NCBI RefSeq assembly: GCF_051014445.1
Contig: NC_135141.1
Span: 16,926,001 to 16,990,000, forward strand
DNA: 64,000 bases
Origin: Colletes latitarsis
Lineage: Eukaryota; Arthropoda; Insecta; Hymenoptera; Colletidae
Direction of reading: 5' to 3'
Made by a program: the position numbers and the translations under genes. Shown piece after piece: positions 23,583-36,040 of the stretch. The notes beneath the pieces were generated by a model. It was given only the letters and a program-made list of their open reading frames with translations. It did no database searches and was not told the origin of the DNA. Each line of letters opens with the position of its first letter. The first letter of the stretch is position 1.

Positions 23583-24625
23583 TTATAATTCTCCGCCAGC
23601 TTGGGCAGCTCTTTTAGGTTTCTTATTCTTATTCCATTTGTCACCACAGTAACAGGCTTCCTTTTGCGCATCCATGTAACTTTTGCATCCTAAAATAGTC
23701 GTACCTGTAAAGAGCATTTTTGCGGCACCTTTGCATGTTTTTGTAATCGCGGACGTTTTATATTGATCGCAGTATTTGTATAAACATTTTTTAAATTCTA
23801 AATCGCACGTATCCTTCACCGAATTACAAGTATCGTAACAAATGTCATGCGCGTCGCAACATTTGGTCATTTCCGCTAACGGCAGGTACTCTTGATTTAT
23901 CTAAAATCATTATATCGCTTAATACAATTTTTCCCGCTAATTCTCTGAAACACGATAGTTTCGATAGTTTGCATACCTCTATTCCTAAAGAACCGCATCC
24001 ATTGCTTTGCGGCGTATGATTCCAATCAGGTTTAGGTGTGATACCTGAAATCATAAAATATTCCGCGTCATAGCGGACGAAAAATAACGACCAATTACCA
24101 TTAACCACATTAGAGAAACAAACGCATCGGCCATATTTTATCACCCATATTTAATTTTCTTAAATATTTCATACTGTTCATTGCGTCAAGTACAATTACA
24201 TAATAAGTTAATGGAACTTTTAAAAAGTAGACCTACAGAAAAGGATAAATTGAACGGGTTCTGACGTTTCGGTGTAGAAAAGATTTTAACCAATAGCACT
24301 GCGACCTCAAGCAAATTGTGGAGCAGCTTTAACGTTCAACATGACTGAATTTTAAAATTACGTTTTATCGATGATAGGTTAACTACGTACCTCCTGGACA
24401 CTGGAAAATACAGTTTTCTTCCACTGCTGCGTCAAATACTTCATGTATGTCCTTGATTTTTCTCGCTACCGTAATTGCATTTTCAAATAAATCTTGGAAA
24501 ATTGATTCAGCTGCTAATACGGCATCTTTTAAGTTTAACAATAAACCAGCCCCGTAGCCAGACCATGCGTAAGCCATGAACGTCAAAATGTAGATTGCAA
24601 TTTTACGATACTGTGCAAAATCCAT
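23583..24625 (-). CDS. PLA2G12A: Group XII-type secreted phospholipase A2
   Basis: Three exons, 24625-24391, 24044-23977 and 23900-23583, give 206 aa with consistent phases (1, then 0). The N-terminus MDFAQYRKIAIYILTFMAYA is hydrophobic and fits a signal peptide. The order of motifs is that of group XII enzymes: CIFQCPGG, then PKPDWNHTPQSNGCGSLGIE containing the calcium loop, then MTKCCDAHDICYDTC with the catalytic His-Asp pair, then a Cys-rich tail (CKSYMDAQKEACYC). The family hydrolyses the sn-2 ester of phospholipids. Some members have weak activity. ATG at 24625 is chosen because only a GTG lies upstream in frame. Conservation with vertebrate PLA2G12 argues against a venom role. Confidence 0.93.
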
Positions 24626-25326
24626 TTTTTTGCGTTCTCGATGCACCACTGATAAACTGTTTCACCGATCTGTGGATATTTTTAGGTGAATCGACTCACA
24701 TACGTATACATGATCGTGGCCTCTTAGTAACGAACAACCAAATAGTTTCTTACGATTCCCTTTCGTCACACAGTATTATGTACATATATACATATCATTC
24801 CATAAGTAATATATCGTCTTTGTACGTAATTTTAATTACAAATTCGATACATTAATTACCAATTACTGTATAATAAACACACGTAACGTGTTTATTACTC
24901 GGTTAATTTACTCATCGTTATTTTTCATGACTATGTATATTATACCTTTTTCCACTTTCCCGACCCTTTTTTTAAAACCTTGTGCCCGTTTTGAATCAAA
25001 TTATCAAACGACTGTTTTTTTTCAAGCTACCCATCGTTTTGAATTTGCTATCTTTAAATAAAATTTAACTAGAGCCAAAACGATTAAAAATCTGAAGAAC
25101 AGGGTACGTCGGACATTAAAAACCATTATACTTATTACATTAGGCGTATAATGAAATCTTTGGCTGAAGTCTAAATCCATGTTGTTTCACCTACTATTGT
25201 ATATTTTCATTTATTGATAAATCTATTTATTAGTAACTTTTTAGCTTCTTACATTTGTTATTTACTACTTATTATAGGAACGAAAATAATTTTTAACATT
25301 TTTTGTGATTTATTTAATCAACAATT
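24626..25326. other. Intergenic stretch between PLA2 and glutaredoxin
   Basis: AT-rich sequence with no supported exon. It should contain the PLA2 promoter, since PLA2 starts at 24625 on the minus strand, but no specific motif stands out. Confidence 0.4.
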
Positions 25327-25332
25327 TTTATT
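25327..25332 (-). terminator. Candidate polyadenylation signal for glutaredoxin
   Basis: AATAAA on the minus strand, about 75 bp past the glutaredoxin stop codon. Confidence 0.5.
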
Positions 25333-25405
25333 ACATCAAATAAAAAAAAGAAAAACACGAATCAGTCATTTCCATAATGTAGAGTTGCATAATGCGGACA
25401 TTATA

Positions 25406-25782
25406 TTAGCAAGCTAATTGTTTTTGTAGTTCTCCGTTGTCATATAGTTTCTGTACATCCGTACCACCTCCTAAACATACTTTGTCGACAAACACTCTAG
25501 GTACTGTCCTTGCACCAGTTATATTACCTAATATAGATTGGATTTCATCTCCATCATCTCTCTCATCTAATTCAATTGCAGTATATTTTTGTTGTAGACT
25601 ATCAAACACCTAAAACAATGTTACAGTAAACAAAATGTAACGAAATACACACACACACATACACACAAAGAAATCAATAGTACCTTCTTAGCCATTATAC
25701 AATATGGACATTTTGTTTTGGAAAATATCACCACTTTGTCTAATGCAATGAGTTGATCAACGTCGTTTTTTGTGACAGGCAT
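25406..25782 (-). CDS. Grx1: Dithiol glutaredoxin
   Basis: Two exons, 25782-25684 and 25609-25406, joined in phase 0, give 100 aa, the usual size for a cytosolic dithiol glutaredoxin. The protein reduces disulfides and glutathionylated proteins using glutathione. The sequence shows IFSKTKCPYCIMAKK with the CPYC redox site, GARTVPRVFVDKVCLGGGTD with the cis-proline and the Gly-rich glutathione-binding turn, and a C-terminal KLYDNGELQKQL helix. A TTTCTAG acceptor at about 25802 lies just upstream of the ATG, so the 5' UTR is probably spliced. No mitochondrial targeting segment follows from the chosen ATG. An upstream exon could add one. Confidence 0.94.
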
Positions 25783-28590
25783 GATGACACTTGGTTCTAT
25801 TCTAGAAATTGAATCCAAAAAATCAAACAAAGAAGTTATTAGTGTAATGACACAGTGATACCTGCATGGTAGTTTCCATCTTGTCAGATCATTTTAAACA
25901 TAACCTTTAATGTAATTCGTTATTTTCTCGTAAAGTTAATGACTTGGTCACCTTTCATTCACACAGCCTTCATAATTCGGACTGTTTACGAAAATTGTAT
26001 TTGTCATATTGGTAATAAAAGTCGCGGTAATAAAGATACTGGTAGAAAAAGGAAAACATGGTTAACTGTTCTTACGACGTTATTTATCACTTTTTAGGTT
26101 GGTGACAGAACAAAACACTGTTATTTAATTTCGAAAAATCGATTGTTTTGATAGGGTGTTTGTATATGAATGTATTTTTTACTTTCATCGCGTATTACTT
26201 GTATAATATTATTTATTTAGAAATTGAACGAATGCTGGTATGTAAAGATTTTATATCGTTTACAAAATTTGAAATGCTACAGAAATTTGATGTACTTTAG
26301 CTAATAATACTTACAATTAACAATGTGTAAAACAACGCACTTTGTACTATCATGTACAAAGCTTGTAATAGAGTCGGCTGTTATAAGTCTTATCATAAGA
26401 TAAGACTCGATTATGAATGTGGCACCACCGTCGCTGCCCCACCCAGTGATGGACTTTTGTGGGATTTTTCCATTTTCCCTCGCGGGATTCCTTTCTGCGC
26501 ATACGTAAGCTAACGTCACAGTTACGTGTCGTCCGCTACCGTAGATATATCTTAAGCGCAAGAGGAGGTGCATGTAAGGGACCTGTTGGGAATTCCAACA
26601 TTTTATTTATTTTATGTATTTGTGTGTTTCACGATCATTTTTACATGGAATATTTTTGTTCGAATACTGGTAAAGCTTTTTGCAGTTTTCCTTACCCTAG
26701 CAACAATTGTTGGTATTCATGTAATAAATCGGCTGCACACGTAAAAACTAAATAAGTAATGAAATGTTTTCCACTTTTTATTGTACATTTATGCTGTTTT
26801 CCTTCATAAAAACTTGTCTCTTTCCTTGTAACTTCCTTAAATTGTGTTCCTTAGTGGGATCCAACGGTACCCTAAATTCTAGTTGAGAACTATACGGCAG
26901 TGAGGACTGTAGCGCTCACTCCAGTGCGCATGATCAGGAAAATCCCACGAAAGTCTATCACTGGTTCTACCCATGACCATGATGGAAAAGAAGTCGGAAC
27001 TTCTGACTCAGAAGTAAGGAATACGCCCCACCTTCTTTTTGCGTTTGCCTCGTGGCAAAGCGGAAGTAGAGCACGGTAGCAAGGGAAGAGTCACTGTGAT
27101 CTAGTCCGACTGAGTCCGACACCCAATACGGTTGTATATTGAGAATTCACGCAACGCTTATGTTTGCTTATCACGTGACATGACCCCATCATATAAGCGT
27201 TGTTAAACTATTATCGTCTCTATTAATAAACTGTTATCGTTCTCATTAGGGTTTACTATTATCGTTTTGTTAGTAAATTGTTATTGTTTTTACTAATGCG
27301 TCGTATCGGTCATTCCTCAATCACACGCCCATTCTTCCTAATAGAAATACGACATGAATACCATTCCAGATCCTTTCATTTAAAAGTCGAATGTGACTTA
27401 CATTAGACAGATGTCGCTTCAATCGTACTCTATAGTCGAATCAGACTGAGCGAGCGATAGTAAAGTTGCAAGAGTCCAATTTTGCACTGGATGAACAGAG
27501 ATGCACAAACACTGCATTTTCTTTTTATCAAATGCAAAATCAGACTCGCGGTTTTATCGTCTTCGGTAAAGCTAGTACTGGACTCCGGCTTTTATAAAGT
27601 GATTATATGGCAGAGGTTATACAACTTTCCGGTTCCAAGCATACATTGTATGTATAACGTTGTTTGGCATGGAAAGTAAACGAATCTTCAAAAAGCGGCC
27701 AGATCTGCTTTCGAGAAATGTAAGCAGTCTTAAAGGCCGTTATCGTTTGCCAATAATTCGAATGAATGGCGATGCAAGAGCAAAAAAGAAAGTCTCACAT
27801 TTACTTTATTTTCTCCACACCTCCAAGTTGTCCGAAGTGCAAACGCGCACATTGCCCCCAGCGTGCGGTTTGATAACACTGGCTCCATTCTTATATCTCT
27901 ATGTTCATGCCTGAATTCCTTTCAGCTGTCAAGTCGTAAATACACAATAAGTGATAAGACGATAAAAAATGTTAAAACGCTTAATTAAGCTTAAATTCCA
28001 TGTGAAATATTTCAGTACCGACTCATAAAACCTCGCTTTCACATTCTAGGAAATTTCCATATTTATAGTGTATGCGTTTACACGATTCGGTTTTCACCTC
28101 AGTTATAACATCAATGTATAATATTGAGAAATATCAAATTCTGTCTTTTAGAAGAAAGTCACCACCTCCTGCACCAATCAAGTCTCCTTATCCTACGTGC
28201 AGATTATTTTGTTAATGACGGAGTTAGTGACTTTCTCGTAGACCGCAAGAATTAATGTTCTCTGATTACATTGATGTTATAATTTCGATGTAAATCCGAG
28301 CCGTGTAAATATAATTAGCTAGACATTTTAGCAGATTCTATCTGTTACAATAGTAGTGCTAGCACGTCATAGATTGCGAGGATAAATAGTGATTAATTCA
28401 TATTTCCTTTGGTAAGTGGCAGAACGATCGCTAGTAAAGCTTGGTCAGTTGTTAAACACCTCCTTAAAGTAACAAGTTAGTGACTATCGTGTTGGAAGTG
28501 TTCTCTTGACACTTGACGTTACGGATTATCGAATTGTTTGTAAGGTTTCTTTGGAATGAAAATGGTGTAAAAACGAATAACGCGAGAAAG
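25783..28590. other. Intergenic stretch between glutaredoxin and garz (divergent)
   Basis: The promoters of both divergent genes should lie here. A hAT-like inverted-repeat element occupies 26444-26963, and a weak tandem repeat built on ACTATTATCGT lies at about 27205-27293. I see no other gene. Confidence 0.45.
26444..26963. mobile_element. hAT-like MITE (CAGTG ends, decayed 8-bp target duplication)
   Basis: The left end reads CAGTGATGGACTTTTGTGGG. The right end, reverse complemented, reads CAGTGATAGACTTTCGTGGG. Outer flanks are GCCCCACC and GTTCTACC, matching at 5 of 8 positions with all three differences C versus T. CAGTG termini and an 8-bp duplication are hAT features. The 520-bp interior has no transposase. 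Confidence 0.55.
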
Positions 28591-29550
28591 ATGAGCAGGA
28601 TTGCGAAAATGGCTTGTCCGGGGGGTGGTCTGTACGTCGTTGAGAGCGAAGTCTGCCTCCTAGTGACAGCTATGAGACGAGGTGCACGATGGTCATCACA
28701 TTCCTACCAGGTTAGAACGTATTGTCAATAGCCTTTCTTCAACGATGGAAGGCTTGTTTTCATTATGAAGAAAAAACAAATAATTACGTTCGTATCGAGT
28801 TTTAATTGCATAATATGTATTGTCATCACGTGGTTTTATTTTGATCGCTTGTCAGATCAAACAAGTTGCAAGAAACAGTATGGTAACATTTTAGAAGGCT
28901 GATAATGTTATTTTACGTGATTATTACGTATCTCTATTGTTACATATTTTTTAATTTGAAGGTGATTCCATTGTTTGTAATAATTACAATTTATTTAATA
29001 ATTTAAGGATGATGATCAGGATGCTCTTATAAAAAGTTTAACTACCTTGAAAGAAGCACTGAACGAAGCTAAAGATTTGTCTCAGTTAGAACCAGGAGTA
29101 TTTTTAGCTCCATTTCTAGAAATCATAAGATCCGAAGAAACAACAGGCCCTGTTACTAGTCTCGCGTTATCTGCAGTTAATAAAATGATATCTTATGGTC
29201 TCATCGGTATGGACTATATTGTAAAAGTTAATAGTTTATTGGGGATACTCGATAACACGATAATACAATTGCTATAGATCATGATCATCCTGTGATAGCA
29301 CAATGTGTAGAGGCTGTTGCGGATGCTGTTACACATGCAAGATTTGTTGGAACTGATGCATCAGGAGATGGAGTTGTTTTAATGAGAATACTCCAAGTTC
29401 TGAGAGCCCTCATGTTATCACCAGCAGGAGATTACCTTTCAAACGAAAGCAGTTATGAAATTATGACGAGCTGTTTCAGGATATGTTTTGAGACACGTCT
29501 TAGTGGTAAGGATTCTAAAAATATACTTAAATTTCTTTTTTAATATCTGT

Positions 29551-29582
<32 letters not shown>

Positions 29583-32500
29583 CGTTTGTAGAATTATTGA
29601 GAAGAACAGCCGAGCATTGTTTAAGAGACATGGTGCAACATCTTTTCACTCGATTACCACAATTTGCAGATGATACAAGAGTTCTATTAAATATGAAAGT
29701 AAGTTATCAGATCTACTAATTGTATCGATTCTTTTAGTACATATTTTATTTTTGCAGAAAATGAGAACAGACAGTATGGAAAGTACTCGTAGTAAAAACA
29801 AAAGAAATAAGAATCATTTCAAGCAAAAGGCAAAACCAAATCTAAATGATTTAGACGAAATGGAAGCTCCACTTCTAAGTTCTGTTGATAGGGTTAAAAC
29901 AGATAATTTGCCAACACCAACTGTCTCTCCTGTAGGAAATATAGTTGATATGCAGGGTTCGTTGGATCAAGGAACCATTGAAAAAACAGAGGAGGAAAAG
30001 AGTGATACTAAAGATTATAATAAAAAAGATTTAAATGAGAAAAGTGAAAGCACCAAACAGGAAAGTGAATTGGATGCACAAAAGAAAATACAAGATGAAA
30101 CCGATACAATGGAATGCAAAGAAAACAACAATGAATCTGAGAAAAATACAAATACCTTGACAGAAAAAGAACAGATTTCACAGTCAGAAAGTAAAAGCAT
30201 TGAAAAAGAAGAGGCAGACGAACAAAATCAAATTAAAGAAACACCTCCAATTAAACAAGAAAATCAAGGTAATTATAACAACTGCATTTTAAATAAATTT
30301 AATAATTATATCGTTTGTATTATTTTTGTAGAAAATCAATCTGTTGGCGATGAAAAAAGTATAGATTTAATAACGTCCCCAACAGGAAGTGTAGAAGATT
30401 TGTCAATAGACGAAAGTATAAGTAGTGGATACAAGACGTCCACAGTTAAAGAATCAGAGCAAGTTGAAGAATACGTGAATGCTCAAGGAGTTCGTTTCAT
30501 GCCGCTCCAGCAATTAGCACCATACGGTGCTCTATGCATTCGTGAATTATTTCGATCCCTTATCTCTTTGTGTAGCCCTCTTGAGAAACAAAATAACGAA
30601 GTTGTGATGCATCTCGGGCTCAATTTATTGCAAGTAGCATTAGAAATTGCTGCAGATGCTCTTTCCAATTTTCCGTCGTTGCTTGCACTCGTCAAAGATG
30701 ATCTTTGTAGAAATCTTATCTTGGTAAGAGAACGGAATTAAGATGTTTGCCTTTTTGACATTTTTTTTAAAAACATAATATAATTGCAATGATATTTCTT
30801 AGCTTCTTGGCACAGATCGATTATCGATTCTTGCGGCAGATTTGCAAGTATCGTTTTTATTATTTGAATCGCAAAGAGAACATTTAAAATTCCAAATGGA
30901 GCATTACATAAGAAAATTAATGGAAATAGTAGATTCAGACTCCAATAGAATATCATACGATCAGCGGGAATTAGCGCTTGGTATGAATTTTTCACGATGT
31001 AAAATATTATTAAATTCCATATGTAAGGGTTCAATTATCATGTAAACTTTATTTTAATTAATTGTAGAGGCCATTGTAAGATTGTGGCGAATACCTGGAT
31101 TACCCGCGGAACTATATATAAATTATGATTGCGGTTTGTATTCAACTAATTTGTACGAAGAATTAATGAAGCTTCTGTCGAAGGTATATTGCTTTTTGTA
31201 ATATACATATAGTACAAGAATTTCATTCAACTCCAGTCTTGTCTTTAATATTTGTTAGAACGCTTCTGCATTGATGGGCAATATGTACAATATGCAATTT
31301 ATTTCATTGGATGCCATAATTATGTTGATTTCTGGAATGGAAATCAGGTGTAAAGGTTACAAAGAGTTATGCAAACCTTCGCGGCATAGTGCTTCGCCGA
31401 ATCTTCCGACACGAGAAGAATTGCTTGCTATAAAGGCAAACAAGCGAGTACGTTTCAACCATTACAATGTTTCTTTTTTATGTAGCATGGAGAGTGCAAT
31501 GATTATATGAATTTTTGAAACTTAGTGGTTGGTCCTTGGAACGGAAAAATTCAATGAAAATCCACGAGAAGGAATATCCAAGCTTACGGAACACAATCTT
31601 CTGGGTGGTAGCCCAGGTAATCCTGATCCAGAGAAAGTAGCAAAGTTTTTAAAGGAAAATCCTGGACTCGACAAGAAAGCTATCGGGGAATACATTAGCA
31701 AAAAGGAAAATAAAAACATTCTGAATTGTTTTGTTCATAATTTCGATTTGAGAAATACACGAGTTGATCAAGCACTACGACTTTATCTAGAATCTTTCAG
31801 GCTTCCTGGCGAAGCGCCACTTATCTCTTTGTTGCTCGAAAAGTTTGCGGAACATTGGCACGTGAGTTTGTTATTCCGTTTCAACGGCAATTTATATAAT
31901 ATGACGACGCTACGAGAATAAACGTAAAGATTGCCGTTTCTTTTCTCAGGATAGTAATGGCAAGCCGTTTACTTCAGCCGATGCAGCGTTTACCTTGGCA
32001 TACGCCGTAATTATGTTGAACGTTGATCAACATAATTACAACGTAAAACGACAGAATAATCCGATGACTGCAGATGAGTTTAAAAGGAATTTAAAAAAGG
32101 TTAACGGTGGTGCTGATTTCGATCAAGAGATGCTCGATGAAATCTATACTTCTATTAAGTATGACTCTTTTATTACCTACCATTTATTAGCAGCTTCAAC
32201 GCTCGGTTTCATAACTAACTGAATAATATAATTATTATTATTAGGAATGAAGAAATTGTAATGCCAGCTGAACAAACTGGTTTGGTGAAAGACAATTACT
32301 TATGGAAAGTATTATTGCGTAGAGGTGCCGGGCCTGAGACTTTCTATTTAAAAATTGGAAATGCTGGTGAATTTATAGACAAGGAATTGGCTGAGCAGGC
32401 ATGGGCCCCTATTATTAGCGCACTTTGTAGAGCATACGACAAAGCGCCCGATAAAACTTTACAACGTCGAGTCGCGGATACATTTCTTCGGTTTGTTGAG

Positions 32501-35500
32501 CCTTATCAGATCTAAATTTAAACAATTTTATCGAATGATTATCAAGGGTGTCTTTCTTCTAACGTTTCAGTTGCGCCTCAATTAGCGCTCATTATGGTAT
32601 GAGCAGTGATTTGGACACGCTCGTGGTCAGTTTATGCAAATTCACGGGTCTTGCGACTGGCGCCGAACCTGAACGAGTGGTTCTGCATCTTGGTCGTAGC
32701 AGCAAGTGTCAGCTAGCCGCGCGTACTCTTTTCAAAATCTCTCGCATGCACGGAGACGCGATAAGAGCATCATGGAAGAACATTGTCGATTCTCTGCAAT
32801 CATTGTACAAGGCAAGGCTGTTACCAAAGAGCCTCGTCGAGGGAGAAGATTTTATAGATCCATCAGGGAAGGTATCTTTGCTTCGGGAACCAACTACGCC
32901 GAAATCACCACCGGTAGATCAAGGAATATTCTCCAGTTTATATTCGTACATAGCTCTGGATACTTCGCGTATGTCTCATCCCGCGGAGGCAACTGCAAGA
33001 AAAAGAGTCATCGAGTTTGTAGCCAACTGCAATCTGAAACAGATCATCGAGGAAAGCAAATTCTTGCAAGTTGAATCTCTCCGCTCTCTTATCGGTGCTT
33101 TAGTGTTCTCCAACACTAAGGACGAAGACGTGTCGGTGTTCCTATTGGAGTTACTGCTAGAAGTAACCATTCAGAATCGCGACAGAGTGACTTGTATTTG
33201 GCCGATAGTGCAGCCGCACCTGGACGCACTGTTGACAACAGCCGCGCGAGAGAATCATCCTTATCTTCTTGAAAGGGTGGCCGTTGGAATGCTGAGGCTA
33301 GCAATCCGATTGTTGCGAGGAGAAGAATGCGCATGGACTGTTCTGCTTCCACTATTACCGTTGACTCATTTGCCGTCTGCGACCGCCGCACCCCTCGCGC
33401 GTCAAATTGCGTACGGTTTATTCGAATTGCTGAAAACCGGTGCTGCTAATATTCACAGCACAGAGGATTGGCGAGTGGTGTTCAGTTTGTTAGAGTGTGC
33501 CGGAGCTGGTGCGTTGTCACCGAAGCAGTCGAACACAGTCCTAGACGAGGTCAGCAATTCTAGAACGTCGGTGTTGGACCCTAGACCCATCAGTCCCGTG
33601 CCAGAGTGGGCGCTAATGTCTCCTACTGGAACGGAGGCCCCTCTGCCGGTTGCCGCCGATACAATCGTTCTGGATCGCGACTTGCTACCGCACGACCCTG
33701 CTGCTCTTGCTAAATGTTGCGAAAGCTTAACGTTTCTAGTCAGAGACGTAGCGCATGTCACTCCATTTAATTTCGAGCTGTGCATTCGTTGCGTGAGGAC
33801 CTTTGCCGAAGCGGTTCTCCAGAGCACGGGAAAGAGGAGCAGAGTGTGTAATACGACGAAGGAAGCCGCCGGTTACCAGCAGAGTTCCATTCAGTTGTTG
33901 GATCTGATGCACACACTGCATACCAGAACTGCTCAAGTGTTTCGATGGTGGGCAGAAGAGGGTAACGCCATGGAAGGAGTCTCTCTGTGGTCGCAGGTAT
34001 GGAGGCCTTTGTTGCAAGGCATAGCGAGATTGTGCTGCGATGCTCGCCGACCAGTTCGTACCGCAGCCATAACGTATCTTCAAAGCACTTTGCTCGCCCA
34101 CGATTTAACTCAGTTGTCGGCGGTGGAATGGTCTCAGTGCTTGGAGCAGGTGCTTTTCCCTCTGCTGGCTCAACTTCTGGGACCGATAGCATCGAACGAT
34201 CCTATCGGCGTAGAGGAAACAAGGGTCAGAGCAGCGATGTTACTATCCAAAGTGTTCCTTCATCACTTGAACCCACTGCTTACTCTTCCCGGATTCTTGC
34301 CACTCTGGCTCACCGTTCTAGACTTGTTACGGGCTTACATGCACGCGGACAACAGCGAGCTCCTCTTTGAAGCGATACCCGAGTCGTTGAAGAACATGCT
34401 ATTGGTGATGTCTTCCGCCAATGTGTTGGCTCCGAACTCGAATTTGTGGGCACCTACCTGGAGAACTATCGACAGTTTCTTGCCCGATTTGAAGGCTGAA
34501 CTGTTCTCTGAGCCACTACCACCCCCGATACCGTTACAGACGCCGCAAACTTCGCAAGTTATCAGCTTGGTCGAGCAGCAGCAACAGCAAACGTCGTTTT
34601 CCGGGTCCCTGGCGCTGCAGCCGGTAAGCGTGCCAGCCAGTGAAACGGAACATCCGCCGTGCCAAGAAGAAGAGACGAAACCTGTATCCGTGACGGAAAC
34701 TCCAAGTTCTAGCCCAACGAACAATCCCGTGTCGATCTCGATACCTTTGGCGCCCTTGTCATTCGAGATGAAAGAATCGCAACGGGTGATCACGCTGGTG
34801 AATCAGCAGCCACCGAGCGTTTCTAGTCCAGTTGCGGTGCAACCAGCCGCGCAACAAGTGTTCGACGTTTGTCAATCCATCCGTCACACGAGTATCGAAT
34901 ATTTAGAGCAGAAGCGAATGTCAACGGACGAAGATGATTTCGAACGATTACCAAAGATTAGTCAGAACAACGAGCAAGAGCACGACGTCTTGATCAATTA
35001 CGAAGAATGGAAACAACAGCAACACTCTGTACAGTATTTACCGTATAAGCGGGAACCGCAAGACGTTGGAACGATCAACTCCTCGCATCGCGCGAACTCG
35101 TCTGAGGTGAATCAATGTCCTGCATTCTAGCAGGAGCCTATCGGGTTGCTGATCGATCCTCATCGTATATTCTGGCAGCTTTGATCATTTTTTCATTTCG
35201 ATTTTTTGATTATCTTTGCGTTTGTACGCTCATTTCGGTTCTAGATGTTCTGACCTCTTATAGCCCTGTGCCGAACAAACTTGGCTATCGGAGAGTGTAG
35301 TAACAAAAAAAGGAAAAAACGTATAATCGATACCAGAGATACATTGAACTCGTAAATTAGATGGAGGTCAGAAAATTGTAGCAACGATCCAAGGTAAAAG
35401 GCGACGTTTCGAATTTACACATTTTCTTTCGGTTCTTCGTATCTCTAGTATTCCGAGTTCCGTTTCCTACGGCTGAAGAGGTTCCAGACGAGGAACATTG

Positions 35501-35778
35501 TTTTTCATTTCGCTTTGTTGCGCTGCGCGTTAATTTGCGAGACGTTCTATTTCCACGATGCATCGATTTAGCACAATTCCCTCCGTTTATTTTCTTTTCG
35601 TTAGTTTGTATCATACAATTACCGTTAATTTTAATACACGAAAAGGCGAATAATAATCGGAATATTTTCTTTGCAGACGACAACTGTAGATTCTACGGCG
35701 GCGACGATGTTTAATTCTGCGGCGTATTTTAGCGAGGATCCCGCGGCGGATCGACTATTCGCCGTGACTAATCCTTGA
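28591..35778 (+). CDS. garz: Gartenzwerg / GBF1, Sec7-domain Arf guanine exchange factor
   Basis: Activates Arf1 at the cis-Golgi for COPI recruitment (established for the GBF1 family). Fourteen exons fit by phase: 28591-28710, 29008-29206, 29278-29505, 29592-29698, 29758-30268, 30332-30723, 30803-30980, 31068-31183, 31259-31447, 31526-31861, 31950-32158, 32245-32490, 32571-35106, 35677-35778; about 1822 aa, close to human GBF1. The DCB/HUS region includes ARWSSHSYQ, PFLEIIRSEETTGPVTSLAL and DAVTHARFVGTD. Exon 5 encodes a charged disordered insert. Sec7 starts near residue 683 (LGTEKFNENP). The glutamate finger is in FRLPGEAPLIS and the second motif is AYAVIMLNVDQHNYNV. CASISAHYGM and RDRVTCIWPIV mark the HDS domains. 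The last exon is chosen because GAG|GTGAAT at 35107 and TTTGCAG|ACG keep frame. Reading through would stop at 35130 instead. ATG 28609 is an alternative start. Confidence 0.95.
29554..29582. repeat. (TA)n microsatellite in garz intron 3
   Basis: A pure TA run directly before the acceptor TACGTTTGTAG of garz exon 4. It occupies the place of a normal pyrimidine tract. Confidence 0.9.
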
Positions 35779-36034
35779 CCACTGTACATTCGTCATGTAT
35801 ATTGTATGATATAAATATTTGTATGGAGCACGAATTCCTTTGTCCGTGGAAAAGATATTACCAAGTTTGGTTCCAACTGGAAGAGAAAAATCAGTAGACA
35901 TAATAGTAAATGGATTTTCGGCTTTATGTATATTTAAGCATGGCAATATATTGATAATAATATATTACAATGTAATCGATATTATTATTAATATATACGT
36001 ATATGTAAAATATATCCGTATACCATGCGGTTCA

Positions 36035-36040
36035 AATAAA
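36035..36040 (+). terminator. Candidate polyadenylation signal for garz
   Basis: AATAAA about 257 bp after the garz stop codon at 35778. Confidence 0.5.

Noticed and set aside
35107..35130. Direct read-through stop of garz after VNQCPAF
   Set aside because: A donor at 35107 and a well-formed in-phase last exon at 35677-35778 make splicing more likely, though intron retention cannot be excluded.
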